Shown piece by piece: positions 1 through 7,894 of a stretch of DNA of 10,262 nt. A model generated the notes under the pieces. It saw only the letters and a program-made list of their open reading frames with translations, did no database searches and had not been told where the DNA came from. Within the stretch, counting starts at the first letter, position 1; every line of letters starts with the position of its first letter. A program made the position numbers and the translations under genes. The DNA is from an uncultured Lachnospiraceae bacterium (lineage in GTDB: Bacteria > Bacillota > Clostridia > Lachnospirales > Lachnospiraceae): NCBI GenBank assembly GCA_910588825.1, contig CAJURF010000096.1, positions 1-10,262 on the forward strand, in the 5' to 3' direction.

Positions 1-2375
1 TTACTCTTATAATAAGAATCCAGGAACTTGCCTGCATCGTCACGGGAGAAGCCGAATGTCATCTGTGTTAAGTCATTTGTACCAAATGAGAAGAATTCCG
101 CCTCTTCTGCCACTTCATTTGCCAGCAGAGCTGCTCTTGGGATTTCGATCATAGTACCAATATGATATTCCATATCAGAACCTTTTTCTTTCTTCACCTG
201 CTCAGCAGTCTCTACGATTACATCTTTCACAAATTTCAGCTCTTTTTTCTCGCCTACCAGGGGAACCATGATTTCCGGTACAATCTCATAGCCTTTTTCC
301 TGGCTTACTTCAATGGCAGCTTCCATAACTGCTCTTGTCTGCATCTTAGCAATTTCCGGATAGGTAACAGCCAGACGACAGCCCCTGTGTCCCATCATGG
401 GGTTGAATTCGTGAAGATCATTACATCTTGTCTGCACTTCTTCCGGTGTCAGCCCCATATCTTTTGCCAGCTCTGCAATATCCTGAGGATCTGTGGGTAC
501 AAATTCATGAAGCGGCGGGTCCAGATAACGTACCGTCATGGGCTTGCCTTCCAACGCTTCGTACATTCCTTTGAAGTCAGCCTTCTGGAATGGAATCAGT
601 TCGTTCAGAGCCTGCTCTCTTGCCTCTGGTGTATCAGAGAGAATCATTTTACGAATTTTGGGAATTCTCTCTGCTTCAAAGAACATATGCTCAGTACGGC
701 ACAGACCAATTCCCTCTGCTCCCAGTTTCACTGCGTTCTTTGTATCTGCAGGAGTATCAGCATTTGTGCGGACGTTCAGTGTACGGAAACTGTCTGCCCA
801 CTCCATGATTCTTCCGAAGTTTCCGCCAATGGAAGCTTCCACTGTGCGGATATCTCCCAGATAAATTTTACCAGTGGAACCATCCAGAGAAATGTAGTCT
901 CCTTCTTTGATGGTGTGTCCGCCCAGCTCAAAATATTTTTCTTCTTCGTGCATGATAATCTCACCGCATCCAGATACGCATGCAGTACCCATACCACGGG
1001 CAACCACTGCTGCGTGAGATGTCATACCACCGCGGACTGTCAGAATACCTTCTGCCGCATGCATACCCTCAATGTCTTCGGGAGAAGTCTCCAGACGGGC
1101 CAGTACCACACGTTCTCCTGCTTCATGAGCAGCTTTTGCCTCGTCAGCAGTGAAATATACTTTACCAGCAGCTGCCCCCGGAGATGCCGGCAGAGCTTCG
1201 CCGATTACTTCACCAGCCTTCAGCGCATCTGCATCAAATGTAGGATGCAGCAACTGATCCAGAGATTTTGCCTCAATCCTGGTCACGGCTTCTTCTTTTG
1301 TAATCTTTCCTTCATCTACCAGGTCGCAGGCAATCTGCAGTGCAGCCTGGGCAGTTCTCTTTCCGTTACGTGTCTGCAGGAAATACAGCTTGCCTTCCTG
1401 AATGGTGAATTCCATATCCTGCATGTCACGGTAATGGCCTTCCAGCTTCTGGGCAATATTCATGAATTCCTGATAACACTCAGGCATATCTTCTTCCAGT
1501 TTGGTGATTGGCTGAGGTGTACGCACACCTGCCACCACGTCCTCGCCCTGGGCATTGATCAAATACTCACCGTAAATACCTTTTGCTCCTGTAGAGGGGT
1601 TTCTGGTAAACGCAACACCAGTACCGGAGGTATTTCCCATGTTGCCGAATACCATGGCCTGTACGTTTACAGCTGTTCCCCAGTCTCCTGGAATATCATT
1701 CATACGGCGGTAAACAATCGCACGGGGGTTGTCCCAGGAACGGAATACTGCTTTTACGGCTCCCATCAGCTGATCTTTGGGATCCTGCGGGAATTCCTCA
1801 CCCTGAGAATCTTTATAAATGCTTTTAAACTTAACGATGATATCTTTCAAATCATCTGCAGTCAGATCGGTGTCGAATTTTGCTCCCCTGGATTCTTTTT
1901 CTTCATCCAGAATTCTCTCGAAATGAGATTTGGGGATTTCCATAACCACGTCTGAATACATCTGGATAAATCTTCTGTATGAATCATATGCAAATCTTGG
2001 GTTTCCAGTCTTCTTGGCAAAGCCCTCCACTGCCACATCGTTCAGACCCAGATTCAGAATTGTATCCATCATACCCGGCATAGATGCCCTGGCTCCAGAA
2101 CGAACAGATACCAATAAGGGATCTTCTGTATCTCCAAATGCCTTGCCCTGTTCCTTTTCCAGAACAGCCAATGCTTCAAAAATCTGAGTTTTGATTTCCT
2201 CAGTAATCTGTTTTCCGCTGGCATAGTAATCGGTGCATGCCTCTGTGGTCACCGTAAATCCCTGTGGGATTGGCAGCCCCAGATTGGTCATCTCAGCCAG
2301 GTTTGCACCTTTTCCGCCAAGCAGGTTTCTCATGTCGGCATTGCCTTCCTTGAATAAATAAACCCATTTTGCCAT
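1..2375 (-). CDS. ppdK: Pyruvate, phosphate dikinase (C-terminus cut by window edge)
   Basis: Cytoplasmic PPDK interconverts pyruvate + ATP + Pi and PEP + AMP + PPi. Reading minus from the ATG at 2375 (protein begins MAKWVYLFKEGNADMRNLLG), the frame stays open for 791 codons to the window edge. The family is about 875 residues, so roughly 80 are missing, including the part that should carry the catalytic cysteine of the PEP/pyruvate domain. Seen in order: the N-terminal ATP-grasp nucleotide-binding region (GGKGANLAEM near residue 20), the phosphohistidine swivel motif GGMTSHAAVVARGMG with His454, which matches the catalytic His of characterised PPDKs, and a PEP-utilising TIM barrel with NPMMGHRGCRL and FSFGTNDLTQMTFGFSRDD. 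The start is fixed by AGGAGG at 2384-2389, 8 nt upstream. It has its own promoter and lies 100 bp downstream of a probable PPi-dependent phosphofructokinase, suggesting a role in PPi-linked glycolysis. Identification is secure; the physiological direction is inferred. Confidence 0.97.
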   Translation of the reverse strand, partial: MAKWVYLFKEGNADMRNLLGGKGANLAEMTNLGLPIPQGFTVTTEACTDYYASGKQITEEIKTQIFEALAVLEKEQGKAFGDTEDPLLVSVRSGARASMPGMMDTILNLGLNDVAVEGFAKKTGNPRFAYDSYRRFIQMYSDVVMEIPKSHFERILDEEKESRGAKFDTDLTADDLKDIIVKFKSIYKDSQGEEFPQDPKDQLMGAVKAVFRSWDNPRAIVYRRMNDIPGDWGTAVNVQAMVFGNMGNTSGTGVAFTRNPSTGAKGIYGEYLINAQGEDVVAGVRTPQPITKLEEDMPECYQEFMNIAQKLEGHYRDMQDMEFTIQEGKLYFLQTRNGKRTAQAALQIACDLVDEGKITKEEAVTRIEAKSLDQLLHPTFDADALKAGEVIGEALPASPGAAAGKVYFTADEAKAAHEAGERVVLARLETSPEDIEGMHAAEGILTVRGGMTSHAAVVARGMGTACVSGCGEIIMHEEEKYFELGGHTIKEGDYISLDGSTGKIYLGDIRTVEASIGGNFGRIMEWADSFRTLNVRTNADTPADTKNAVKLGAEGIGLCRTEHMFFEAERIPKIRKMILSDTPEAREQALNELIPFQKADFKGMYEALEGKPMTVRYLDPPLHEFVPTDPQDIAELAKDMGLTPEEVQTRCNDLHEFNPMMGHRGCRLAVTYPEIAKMQTRAVMEAAIEVSQEKGYEIVPEIMVPLVGEKKELKFVKDVIVETAEQVKKEKGSDMEYHIGTMIEIPRAALLANEVAEEAEFFSFGTNDLTQMTFGFSRDDAGKFLDSYYKS

Positions 2376-2411
2376 TTCAAAATCCTCCTAATCGTTCATT
2401 CTCAACAATCT

Positions 2412-2440
2412 ATTTTATAGATATTTTTACCATTCGTCAA
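2412..2440 (-). promoter_or_regulatory. Sigma-A type promoter of ppdK
   Basis: On the minus strand, TTGACG (2435-2440) and TAAAAT (2412-2417) are separated by exactly 17 bp. Each hexamer differs from consensus by one base. The predicted start near 2405 gives a leader of about 30 nt that contains the AGGAGG site. This implies ppdK can be transcribed independently of the phosphofructokinase gene upstream. No convincing terminator is visible between the two genes, so read-through is also possible. Confidence 0.75.
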
Positions 2441-2475
2441 GGACATATAACCAAAAATAACAATAAATGCTAAAG

Positions 2476-3711
2476 TTAGATGGTGTGCTTAAACAAATGT
2501 CTGGGAATGCCATCCACCATAATCGGAGATACATCCCCTTGAATCAACGGTTTCACATAAGTTAAAAAGTCTTCTGTCACATAGGTGCCTTCTTCGTTAA
2601 TCCATTCCCTTGGAACCAGTTTTTCATCATTTGCAATCTTATGCACATCTTTTACTTCTGTTCCGCACTGATAGGGATCGTCTGATAAACGCTCCAGAAC
2701 AACCATCTTTCCTGTATCCCCTTCATCCGCCGCTTTCACAGCTGCGCCGCCTACCTGGTAAGCCTCCAGAATGTCCACACGGGATGCCAGATGGGATGCC
2801 GCGCGCTGCAGTGTACTCAGCTCAATGGCACGTGTTTTGCATCCAAGCTCCCCTGCAATTACATTGCACAGATATGCTGCTGTTCCAGTGAGCTGCTTGT
2901 GTCCGAACGCATCCACATAATCAGCCGCTGTTCCCAGCTCACATACATAGGTTCCGCTGGCATCACGGATTCCCTCAGACAGAGCCACCACAACAGAAGG
3001 TTTCTTGCTGAGCAGCTCTCTGACTTTGTCCATGAACTTATCTACGTCAAAGGGAAGTTCTGGCAGATAGATCAGATCCGGTCCTGTGCAGTCTTCACCT
3101 TTTGACAAAACAGCAGCCCCTGTCAGCCATCCTGCATTTCTTCCCATAATTTCCACAACAGTAACCAGGCCTTTGTCATATTCTAGGCAGAAGCTGTCCC
3201 GGATAATTTCTTTCAGAGAAGTTCCAATATATTTTGCCGCACTGCCGTATCCAGGCGTGTGGTCTGTGAGAGCCAGGTCATTATCCACTGTCTTGGGGCA
3301 TCCCACGAATTTGCAGGAATGTCCCTTGATGATGGCATAGTCGGACAATTTCTTAATGGTATCCATGGAGTCATTTCCACCGATATAGATAAAGGCTTCA
3401 ATATCTAATTTCTCTAAAATTTCGAAAATACGTTCATATACGGTTACATCTTCGTGGATACCTGGCAGTTTATACCTGCAGGACCCAAGGTAAGCAGCCG
3501 GTGTTCTTTTCAGAAGTTCTGCATCCAGCTCTGTGGCAATATGCTCAGATAAATCCACATATTTTTCCTGCAGCAGCCCCTGAATTCCGAACCGCATACC
3601 ATATACTTTCTTTGCCCCTCTGTCTTTTGCTGTACGATAGACCCCTGCCAGACTGGAATTAATCGCCGCTGTGGGGCCGCCGGACTGTCCTACTATTACA
3701 TTTCCTTTCAT
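2476..3711 (-). CDS. 6-phosphofructokinase, probably pyrophosphate-dependent
   Basis: A 411-residue phosphofructokinase-family protein that phosphorylates fructose 6-phosphate to fructose 1,6-bisphosphate. Motifs seen: phosphoryl-donor loop GQSGGPTAAINSS (residues 8-20), GGNDSMD (111-117), the catalytic loop PKTVDND (139-145), MGRNAGW (189-195) and ALSEGI in the C-terminal half. ATP-using enzymes of the PfkA type have Gly after the GGD aspartate and Gly in PGTIDND. Here those positions are Asp114 and Lys140, the pair known to go with pyrophosphate as donor. Asn113 stands where the usual Mg-binding Asp is, so the subfamily is not the standard GGDD type. It starts at an ATG preceded by GAGAGGAG and lies 18 bp after glyS, probably in the same transcript. 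PPi specificity is inferred from residues only. A gene name such as pfp or pfkA is not assigned because the subfamily is uncertain. Confidence 0.93.
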   Translation of the reverse strand: MKGNVIVGQSGGPTAAINSSLAGVYRTAKDRGAKKVYGMRFGIQGLLQEKYVDLSEHIATELDAELLKRTPAAYLGSCRYKLPGIHEDVTVYERIFEILEKLDIEAFIYIGGNDSMDTIKKLSDYAIIKGHSCKFVGCPKTVDNDLALTDHTPGYGSAAKYIGTSLKEIIRDSFCLEYDKGLVTVVEIMGRNAGWLTGAAVLSKGEDCTGPDLIYLPELPFDVDKFMDKVRELLSKKPSVVVALSEGIRDASGTYVCELGTAADYVDAFGHKQLTGTAAYLCNVIAGELGCKTRAIELSTLQRAASHLASRVDILEAYQVGGAAVKAADEGDTGKMVVLERLSDDPYQCGTEVKDVHKIANDEKLVPREWINEEGTYVTEDFLTYVKPLIQGDVSPIMVDGIPRHLFKHTI

Positions 3712-3729
3712 AATTGCAAAATCTCCTCT

Positions 3730-5124
3730 CTAAAAGTCAAGTTTTTCCCTGAAGTAAGCTTCCAGGTCTTCAATTTTCACCCGCTCCTGCTCCATGCTGT
3801 CCCGGTCACGGACGGTCACTGCACCGTCTTCTTCTGAATCAAAATCATAGGTTACGCAGTAGGGCGTGCCGATCTCGTCCTGTCTGCGGTAACGTTTTCC
3901 AATATTTCCCCGGTCATCATATTCACAGTTATAGTATTTACTCAACTGCTGATAAATCTTCTCAGCACCTTCTGCCAATTTTTTCGACAGAGGAAGCACA
4001 CCAATTTTCACAGGCGCCAATGCAGGATGGAAATGGAGCACTGTCCGCACATCGCCTTTATCCAGCACTTCTTCATCATAAGCGCTGCACAAAAATGCCA
4101 GAACCATCCTATCTGCTCCCAGGGAAGGCTCAATCACATAGGGAACGTATTTCTCTTTTTTCTCGTCGTCAAAATAAGCCATGTCCTGTCCGGAAACGTT
4201 CTGGTGCTGTGTCAGGTCATAGTCGGTTCTGTCCGCGATTCCCCACAGCTCTCCCCAGCCAAAGGGGAACAAAAACTCCACGTCCGTGGTAGCTTTACTG
4301 TAGAAGGATAATTCTTCTTGATCATGATCCCGGTAACGCACCTCATCTTCCTTCAGTCCCAGTGAACTGAGCCAGTCAAGACAGAACTTCTTCCAATAAG
4401 CAAACCACTCCAAATCTGTCCCCGGTTCACAGAAAAATTCCAGCTCCATCTGTTCAAACTCTCTGGTACGGAATGTAAAGTTGCCCGGTGTGATCTCATT
4501 GCGGAAAGACTTTCCAATCTGGGCAATGCCAAAAGGAATTTTCTTTCTGGAAGTGCGGAGCACATTTTTAAAATTCACAAAAATACCCTGAGCGGTCTCC
4601 GGCCGCAGATAAACTGTATTTTTTGCATCTTCTGTAACTCCCTGGAATGTCTTAAACATCAGGTTAAACTGGCGGATTTCTGTGAAATTATGCTTTCCGC
4701 AGGTGGGACAGGGAATCTCATGCTCCTGTATATATGATGCCATTTCTTCTTGGGACCAGGCATCCACGGTTCCCTCCAGCGCAATGCCCTTCTCCTCACA
4801 GAAGTCTTCGATGAGCTTATCTGCGCGGAAACGTTCGTGGCATTCTTTACAGTCCATCAGAGGGTCAGAAAAACCTCCCAAATGGCCGGAAGCCACCCAA
4901 GTCTGAGGATTCATCAGAATTGCACAGTCCACACCCACATTGTAAGGAGACTCCTGTACGAACTTTTTCCACCATGCTTTTTTTACATTATTTTTTAACT
5001 CCACGCCTAGATTTCCATAATCCCAGGTATTTGCCAGGCCGCCGTATATTTCCGAGCCCGGGTATACAAACCCTCTGGATTTTGCCAGCGCTACGATCTT
5101 ATCCATCGTCTTTTCCATTGTCAT
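3730..5124 (-). CDS. glyS: Glycyl-tRNA synthetase, class II alpha2 type
   Basis: Charges tRNA-Gly with glycine in the cytoplasm. The 464-residue length fits the bacterial/eukaryote-like homodimeric GlyRS, not the alpha2beta2 GlyQ/GlyS pair. Visible features: N-terminal SRGFVYPGSEIYGG (16-29), a likely zinc site made of C92-x2-C95 and C139-x2-C142, the RPETAQG loop (174-180), class II motif 2 around FRNE (207-210) with TFRTREFEQME, motif 3 EPSLGADR (332-339), then an alpha/beta anticodon-binding domain to the end. AGGAG at 5129-5133 lies only 4 nt before the first ATG (5124) and 10 nt before a second in-frame ATG (5118), so translation may begin two codons later. It has its own near-consensus promoter and is followed after 18 bp by the phosphofructokinase gene, likely an operon. 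No T-box leader is visible; the leader is only about 20 nt. Confidence 0.97.
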   Translation of the reverse strand: MTMEKTMDKIVALAKSRGFVYPGSEIYGGLANTWDYGNLGVELKNNVKKAWWKKFVQESPYNVGVDCAILMNPQTWVASGHLGGFSDPLMDCKECHERFRADKLIEDFCEEKGIALEGTVDAWSQEEMASYIQEHEIPCPTCGKHNFTEIRQFNLMFKTFQGVTEDAKNTVYLRPETAQGIFVNFKNVLRTSRKKIPFGIAQIGKSFRNEITPGNFTFRTREFEQMELEFFCEPGTDLEWFAYWKKFCLDWLSSLGLKEDEVRYRDHDQEELSFYSKATTDVEFLFPFGWGELWGIADRTDYDLTQHQNVSGQDMAYFDDEKKEKYVPYVIEPSLGADRMVLAFLCSAYDEEVLDKGDVRTVLHFHPALAPVKIGVLPLSKKLAEGAEKIYQQLSKYYNCEYDDRGNIGKRYRRQDEIGTPYCVTYDFDSEEDGAVTVRDRDSMEQERVKIEDLEAYFREKLDF

Positions 5125-5153
5125 TATTCTCCTAATTTTTCAATATTCTCCTT

Positions 5154-5182
5154 ATTATAACCACAGGACAGTATTTTTTCAA
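5154..5182 (-). promoter_or_regulatory. Sigma-A promoter of glyS
   Basis: Minus-strand TTGAAA (5177-5182) and TATAAT (5154-5159) with a 17-bp spacer: five of six and six of six consensus bases. The predicted transcript starts about 20 nt before the glyS ATG, too short for a T-box or other riboswitch. This separates glyS transcription from the VanW-family gene upstream. Confidence 0.85.
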
Positions 5183-5216
5183 GCCCGTGTTTCTTTGAAT
5201 TTTTACCGCAATTTTT

Positions 5217-6677
5217 CTATCTGAGATAAGAACTGTGTGTCACTTTTTCAATAAACGCCTGGCTGCGGTCGCCATTGTACACATACCGATAGGTATCCAG
5301 CTCCAGATTGCTGCCGGGAACGTCGCTCACTGTCTCCGTGGCCAGCTCCACTATGGCGTCATCTGTCTTGGTTCCCCACAAATCCACAGTCAGATTCCCA
5401 TTCACATAGGACACCTCCATTTTCAACGGATAAGCAGTGTTATTGGCATACTGAAAATCCAGCGCCGCCCAGGCCACAGCTGCATCCACACCTGCCGGAA
5501 TATAGCTGGATACGAAATCATGATTCCACCTCTCTACAATTTCCAGATTGGCATAAAGTGCCGCGGCAAAGATTGTGGAGGATACCTGGCAGATTCCCCC
5601 GCCGTACACCTGCACGATCTGTCCGTCCAAAATACCGTTTGCCATTTTAAATCCTGTTTCTTCTGTCTGCTCTCCCACTGTGTTATTAAAGGAAAATACG
5701 TCTCCTGCCAGTAAAATCATGCCATTGCATTTTTGTGCCGCAAGGCTGATATTCATGGTTCGGTTTGACACACCTGCCGCCTGGGTGGTATAGGTGGCAA
5801 GTTTATCTTTAAAAAGATGCTCTTTCAGATTCTGGGTGGATATTTCCGGCTCCGTGTAGATTAAGTCTACCACTACGGTACTGCCCTCTTTGGCTCTGTC
5901 CAGCTTTTTTTCGGCCTCCTCCCTGTCAAAGCTGACTCCCGTCACAGCGTCCACTATTGAATAGCCGTTTTGAGGGTCCAGGGTGGCATTTGCCGGTTCC
6001 ACGCAGACTTTCTCCACTACCAGATCCATGTCCACCGGAGTTACCACGCCTCTCTTTAAAGGACACGCGAAGGACGCCTGGTACTCTCCCTTCTTCACCG
6101 ACTCTGCAATCTGGTCTGCGAGCTTTTCTTCGTCCACAGTATCATCCTTTGCCACGCCCATGGTAAAAATCAGCTGCCGGTCCTGTAAGATACAGCTGGT
6201 CTGTGTGGTGGTGGCGCTCTCCAGAATACCGCTGTCCACAATAGACTGATGTATGGCCTCTGGGTCTTTTAATTCCGGCAGAAATTCCAGATGGTATCCC
6301 CCCAGCAGCGAGCGCAGCAGATGCAGGCCCCTGGCTGCAAATATGCTCTTTCCCGGCCGCAGCATATTTTCCGCAAACGCTCGGCTGTCAGCATCCAGCG
6401 CATCCCCCACCTGGATCTGATAATCTGTATCAGCCGCCGTGACGGTAAATACCGCATTTTCCCGGCATACTTTCCGCTCCTGTTTCAGAAGTTTTACAAT
6501 CTCTTTTTCTGTCTTTCCACCTGCACGGATGCCGTTTATTTTCATTCCCGGCAGGGTGTGGTTTTCATCCACAACGGCACACAGAATCAGATAAATGACT
6601 GCCAGCAGGGCTATGCCGACTGCCAAAAACAGTTTCTGGGGTTTTTTACTGGGTTCCTTTTCTACCATAGTTTTCAC
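5217..6677 (-). CDS. VanW-family membrane-anchored protein with PG_binding_4-like domain
   Basis: About 486 residues. It has a short basic N-terminus, one membrane segment (about 16-36, LFLAVGIALLAVIYLILC) and then a large extracytoplasmic part. A PG_binding_4-like stretch (about 215-290) precedes a VanW domain (about 306-425) with the typical YGGGICQVSST (358-368), followed by a G5-like tail. VanW proteins occur in some vancomycin-resistance clusters, but most genomic copies, like this one, are not next to van ligases and their role is unknown. A cell-envelope role is inferred. The start is set by the ribosome binding site: AGGAGG (6686-6691) leaves 8 nt to the GTG at 6677. A GTG further up (6686) overlaps the AGGAGG itself and cannot be used, and the ATG at 6668 is 17 nt away. 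No convincing promoter was found. The gene is divergent from the 63-residue gene and 92 bp upstream of glyS. Confidence 0.9.
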   Translation of the reverse strand: MKTMVEKEPSKKPQKLFLAVGIALLAVIYLILCAVVDENHTLPGMKINGIRAGGKTEKEIVKLLKQERKVCRENAVFTVTAADTDYQIQVGDALDADSRAFAENMLRPGKSIFAARGLHLLRSLLGGYHLEFLPELKDPEAIHQSIVDSGILESATTTQTSCILQDRQLIFTMGVAKDDTVDEEKLADQIAESVKKGEYQASFACPLKRGVVTPVDMDLVVEKVCVEPANATLDPQNGYSIVDAVTGVSFDREEAEKKLDRAKEGSTVVVDLIYTEPEISTQNLKEHLFKDKLATYTTQAAGVSNRTMNISLAAQKCNGMILLAGDVFSFNNTVGEQTEETGFKMANGILDGQIVQVYGGGICQVSSTIFAAALYANLEIVERWNHDFVSSYIPAGVDAAVAWAALDFQYANNTAYPLKMEVSYVNGNLTVDLWGTKTDDAIVELATETVSDVPGSNLELDTYRYVYNGDRSQAFIEKVTHSSYLR

Positions 6678-6727
6678 TGGCGGCACCTCCTGAAATTTGT
6701 GAATATTGTTAAAAATATGGGGAAATC

Positions 6728-6756
6728 TTTACACTTTTGAAATTTACCGCTATAAT
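6728..6756 (+). promoter_or_regulatory. Sigma-A promoter of the 63-residue protein gene
   Basis: Plus-strand TTTACA (6728-6733) and TATAAT (6751-6756) with a 17-bp spacer, five of six and six of six consensus bases. The predicted start near 6763 gives an untranslated leader of about 65 nt. The leader can form a hairpin with arms GGAGTG (6775-6780) and CGCTCC (6799-6804), one wobble pair included, but the loop is long and no known riboswitch is recognised. Confidence 0.8.
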
Positions 6757-6828
6757 GGCTGTAGTAACGTATGCTGGAGTGTGTGAAATTTTCTGAAAAC
6801 GCTCCGCCATTAATTAAGGAGGTAAATT

Positions 6829-7020
6829 ATGCCAAGTGGACTCGAAATTATTAAAGCTGCCATGGATGAATTCAAAAAAATTCAGGAATACATGATATTA
6901 GCGAAAAAGGAAAACGCCGCAGAAACATATGCTAAAATGAAAGACGAATACTTAACTTTAAAAGCCTTGTTAAATACAGCAGGTGTTACTCTTACAGATA
7001 TTGATAAGATAAAAGAATAG
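6829..7020 (+). CDS. Small conserved-looking protein of unknown function (63 residues)
   Basis: A short acidic/basic, helix-favouring protein beginning MPSGLEIIKAAMDEF and ending TLTDIDKIKE. It has no Cys or Trp, no signal peptide and no membrane segment, so a soluble cytoplasmic protein is expected. Residues about 3-48 look like two amphipathic helices broken near the Lys/Glu-rich middle, compatible with a small helical bundle or a protein-binding factor. It is clearly a real gene: AAGGAGG sits 7 nt before the ATG, a near-consensus promoter lies about 100 bp upstream, and a GC-rich hairpin follows 24 nt after the stop. The strong signals suggest high expression. It stands alone, divergent from the VanW-family gene and convergent with the decayed gene. 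I do not recognise the family and do not assign a function. Confidence 0.85.
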   Translation: MPSGLEIIKAAMDEFKKIQEYMILAKKENAAETYAKMKDEYLTLKALLNTAGVTLTDIDKIKE

Positions 7021-7044
7021 TGGAATCCATACGGCAGACTGGCC

Positions 7045-7076
7045 GCAAAGGGCAGGACTTTCGCCCCGCCCTTTGC
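7045..7076 (+). terminator. GC-rich hairpin, likely terminator of the 63-residue gene
   Basis: Perfect 9-bp inverted repeat GCAAAGGGC (7045-7053) and GCCCTTTGC (7068-7076) with a 14-nt loop, beginning 24 nt after the stop codon at 7018-7020. No proper U-tract follows (only CTTTCA), so it may be a weak terminator, a 3'-end stabiliser or a copy of a dispersed hairpin. Its sequence closely resembles the hairpin at 8074-8103. Confidence 0.55.
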
Positions 7077-7117
7077 CTTTCACTGCATCCGGACATTTAT
7101 TATGGTGTTATAACCCC

Positions 7118-7137
7118 TTTATTATCGTAATAATAAA
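7118..7137 (+). terminator. AT-only hairpin followed by T-rich run
   Basis: TTTATTAT (7118-7125) and ATAATAAA (7130-7137) form an 8-bp stem with a CGTA loop, followed by TCTTTTT. It lies between two convergent genes and could act as a second terminator for plus-strand transcripts. The stem is all A-T, so stability is low and this is a tentative call. Confidence 0.3.
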
Positions 7138-7145
7138 TCTTTTTA

Positions 7146-7836
7146 CTATCCCAAAGCACATTTATAGCATTCCCTATCATAAGATATACAGCAACTTAGC
7201 GACAAAAAGTAATTAATCTCATCTTCAAACTCTTCATCTGCTGCATATCCAGTATTTTCCACATAATCAACAGATATCTTTCCTGATGAATGCTCTAATA
7301 GCAATTGCCGAATTGTTATCTTATCCTGAAGCATATTTACAATGCTTATTCCATCAGTTTTTCCAAGTAACCCCTTACATCCTTTTTCATTATTTTGACA
7401 GCATACGCTTATAAAAATATCCCTATTATCATTTACATAACATGTGATGTTTTTTTCTTTACTCTTTCCTTCGTCCGTTGTACCAATCCATGTATGGGAT
7501 TGGTCTCTCCAACTGCAATTTGGCAAGGAACCTTCATATCAGATATAACACCTGCAAACCTTTTCCATCTTTAGTTTTTTCGAACTTCGATAGGGAATAT
7601 TGTCCAGGATACGTCAAATCAACTAAAAGATTGATTACACAGCCATTTTCCTCAAAAGAAGGTAAAAAAGAGTTCTTATCACATTTTCCACTTCTGCAAG
7701 CTCTATATACTTTTATTAATTCTTCCCTCGCACCATCTGGCAATTTAAATCTTTGAAAATAATCAGGAAATATTTTTTCAATTCGTTTTAAAACATTTAC
7801 ATCATTCAAATCTATTCCTCTTTTTGTGAATACCAT
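7146..7836 (-). pseudogene. Decayed gene of unknown function, readable only with two frame changes
   Basis: Three minus-strand segments in three different frames join into one plausible protein of about 230 residues. Segment 1 runs from the ATG at 7836 to about 7568 and ends SLSKFEKTKD. Segment 2 (7567 to about 7454) starts WKRFAGVISDMKVP and includes NPIHGLVQRTKERVKKK. Segment 3 continues from the T7/A7 run at 7450-7456 (CYVNDNRDIFISVCCQNN) to the TAG at 7146-7148. Both junctions are explained by loss of one base: a T near 7568 and an A in the A7 run. Read separately, the pieces give a 100-residue frame and a 126-residue frame that would need a TTG start without a ribosome binding site. The product is Cys-rich (CRSGKC at 47-52, several Cys near the C-terminus), with no signal peptide or membrane segment. 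An in-frame stop just upstream limits the start to 7836; no strong ribosome binding site precedes it, and TTG at 7809 after AGAGGA is an alternative. The family is not recognised. Sequencing error or frameshifting are possible alternatives. Confidence 0.6.
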
Positions 7837-7865
7837 AAATCAGATATACAGTTCTGGTTTCTATC

Positions 7866-7894
7866 ATTATATACCATCTAATGACTTTTGACTA
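7866..7894 (-). promoter_or_regulatory. Candidate promoter of the decayed gene
   Basis: Minus-strand TAGTCA (7889-7894), 17-bp spacer, TATAAT (7866-7871). The -10 is perfect and the -35 has four of six consensus bases. The predicted start near 7859 would leave about 23 nt before the ATG at 7836. The region is AT-rich, so chance matches are more likely than elsewhere. Confidence 0.5.

Noticed and set aside
162..1955. Plus-strand open frame of 597 codons opposite ppdK
   Set aside because: It lies wholly antisense to an unmistakable PPDK, has a Cys/His/Phe-rich composition typical of a reverse-strand shadow, no ribosome binding site and no family motifs.
5217..6677. Vancomycin resistance gene
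   Set aside because: VanW-domain similarity alone does not indicate resistance; no van ligase, dehydrogenase or dipeptidase genes are nearby.
7445..7460. Programmed -1 frameshift at the A7-C stretch in the decayed gene
   Set aside because: The slippery heptamer A-AAA-AAC is not in the phase needed to join segment 2 to segment 3, and a second, unrelated frame change about 110 bp upstream is also required; two indels are simpler.
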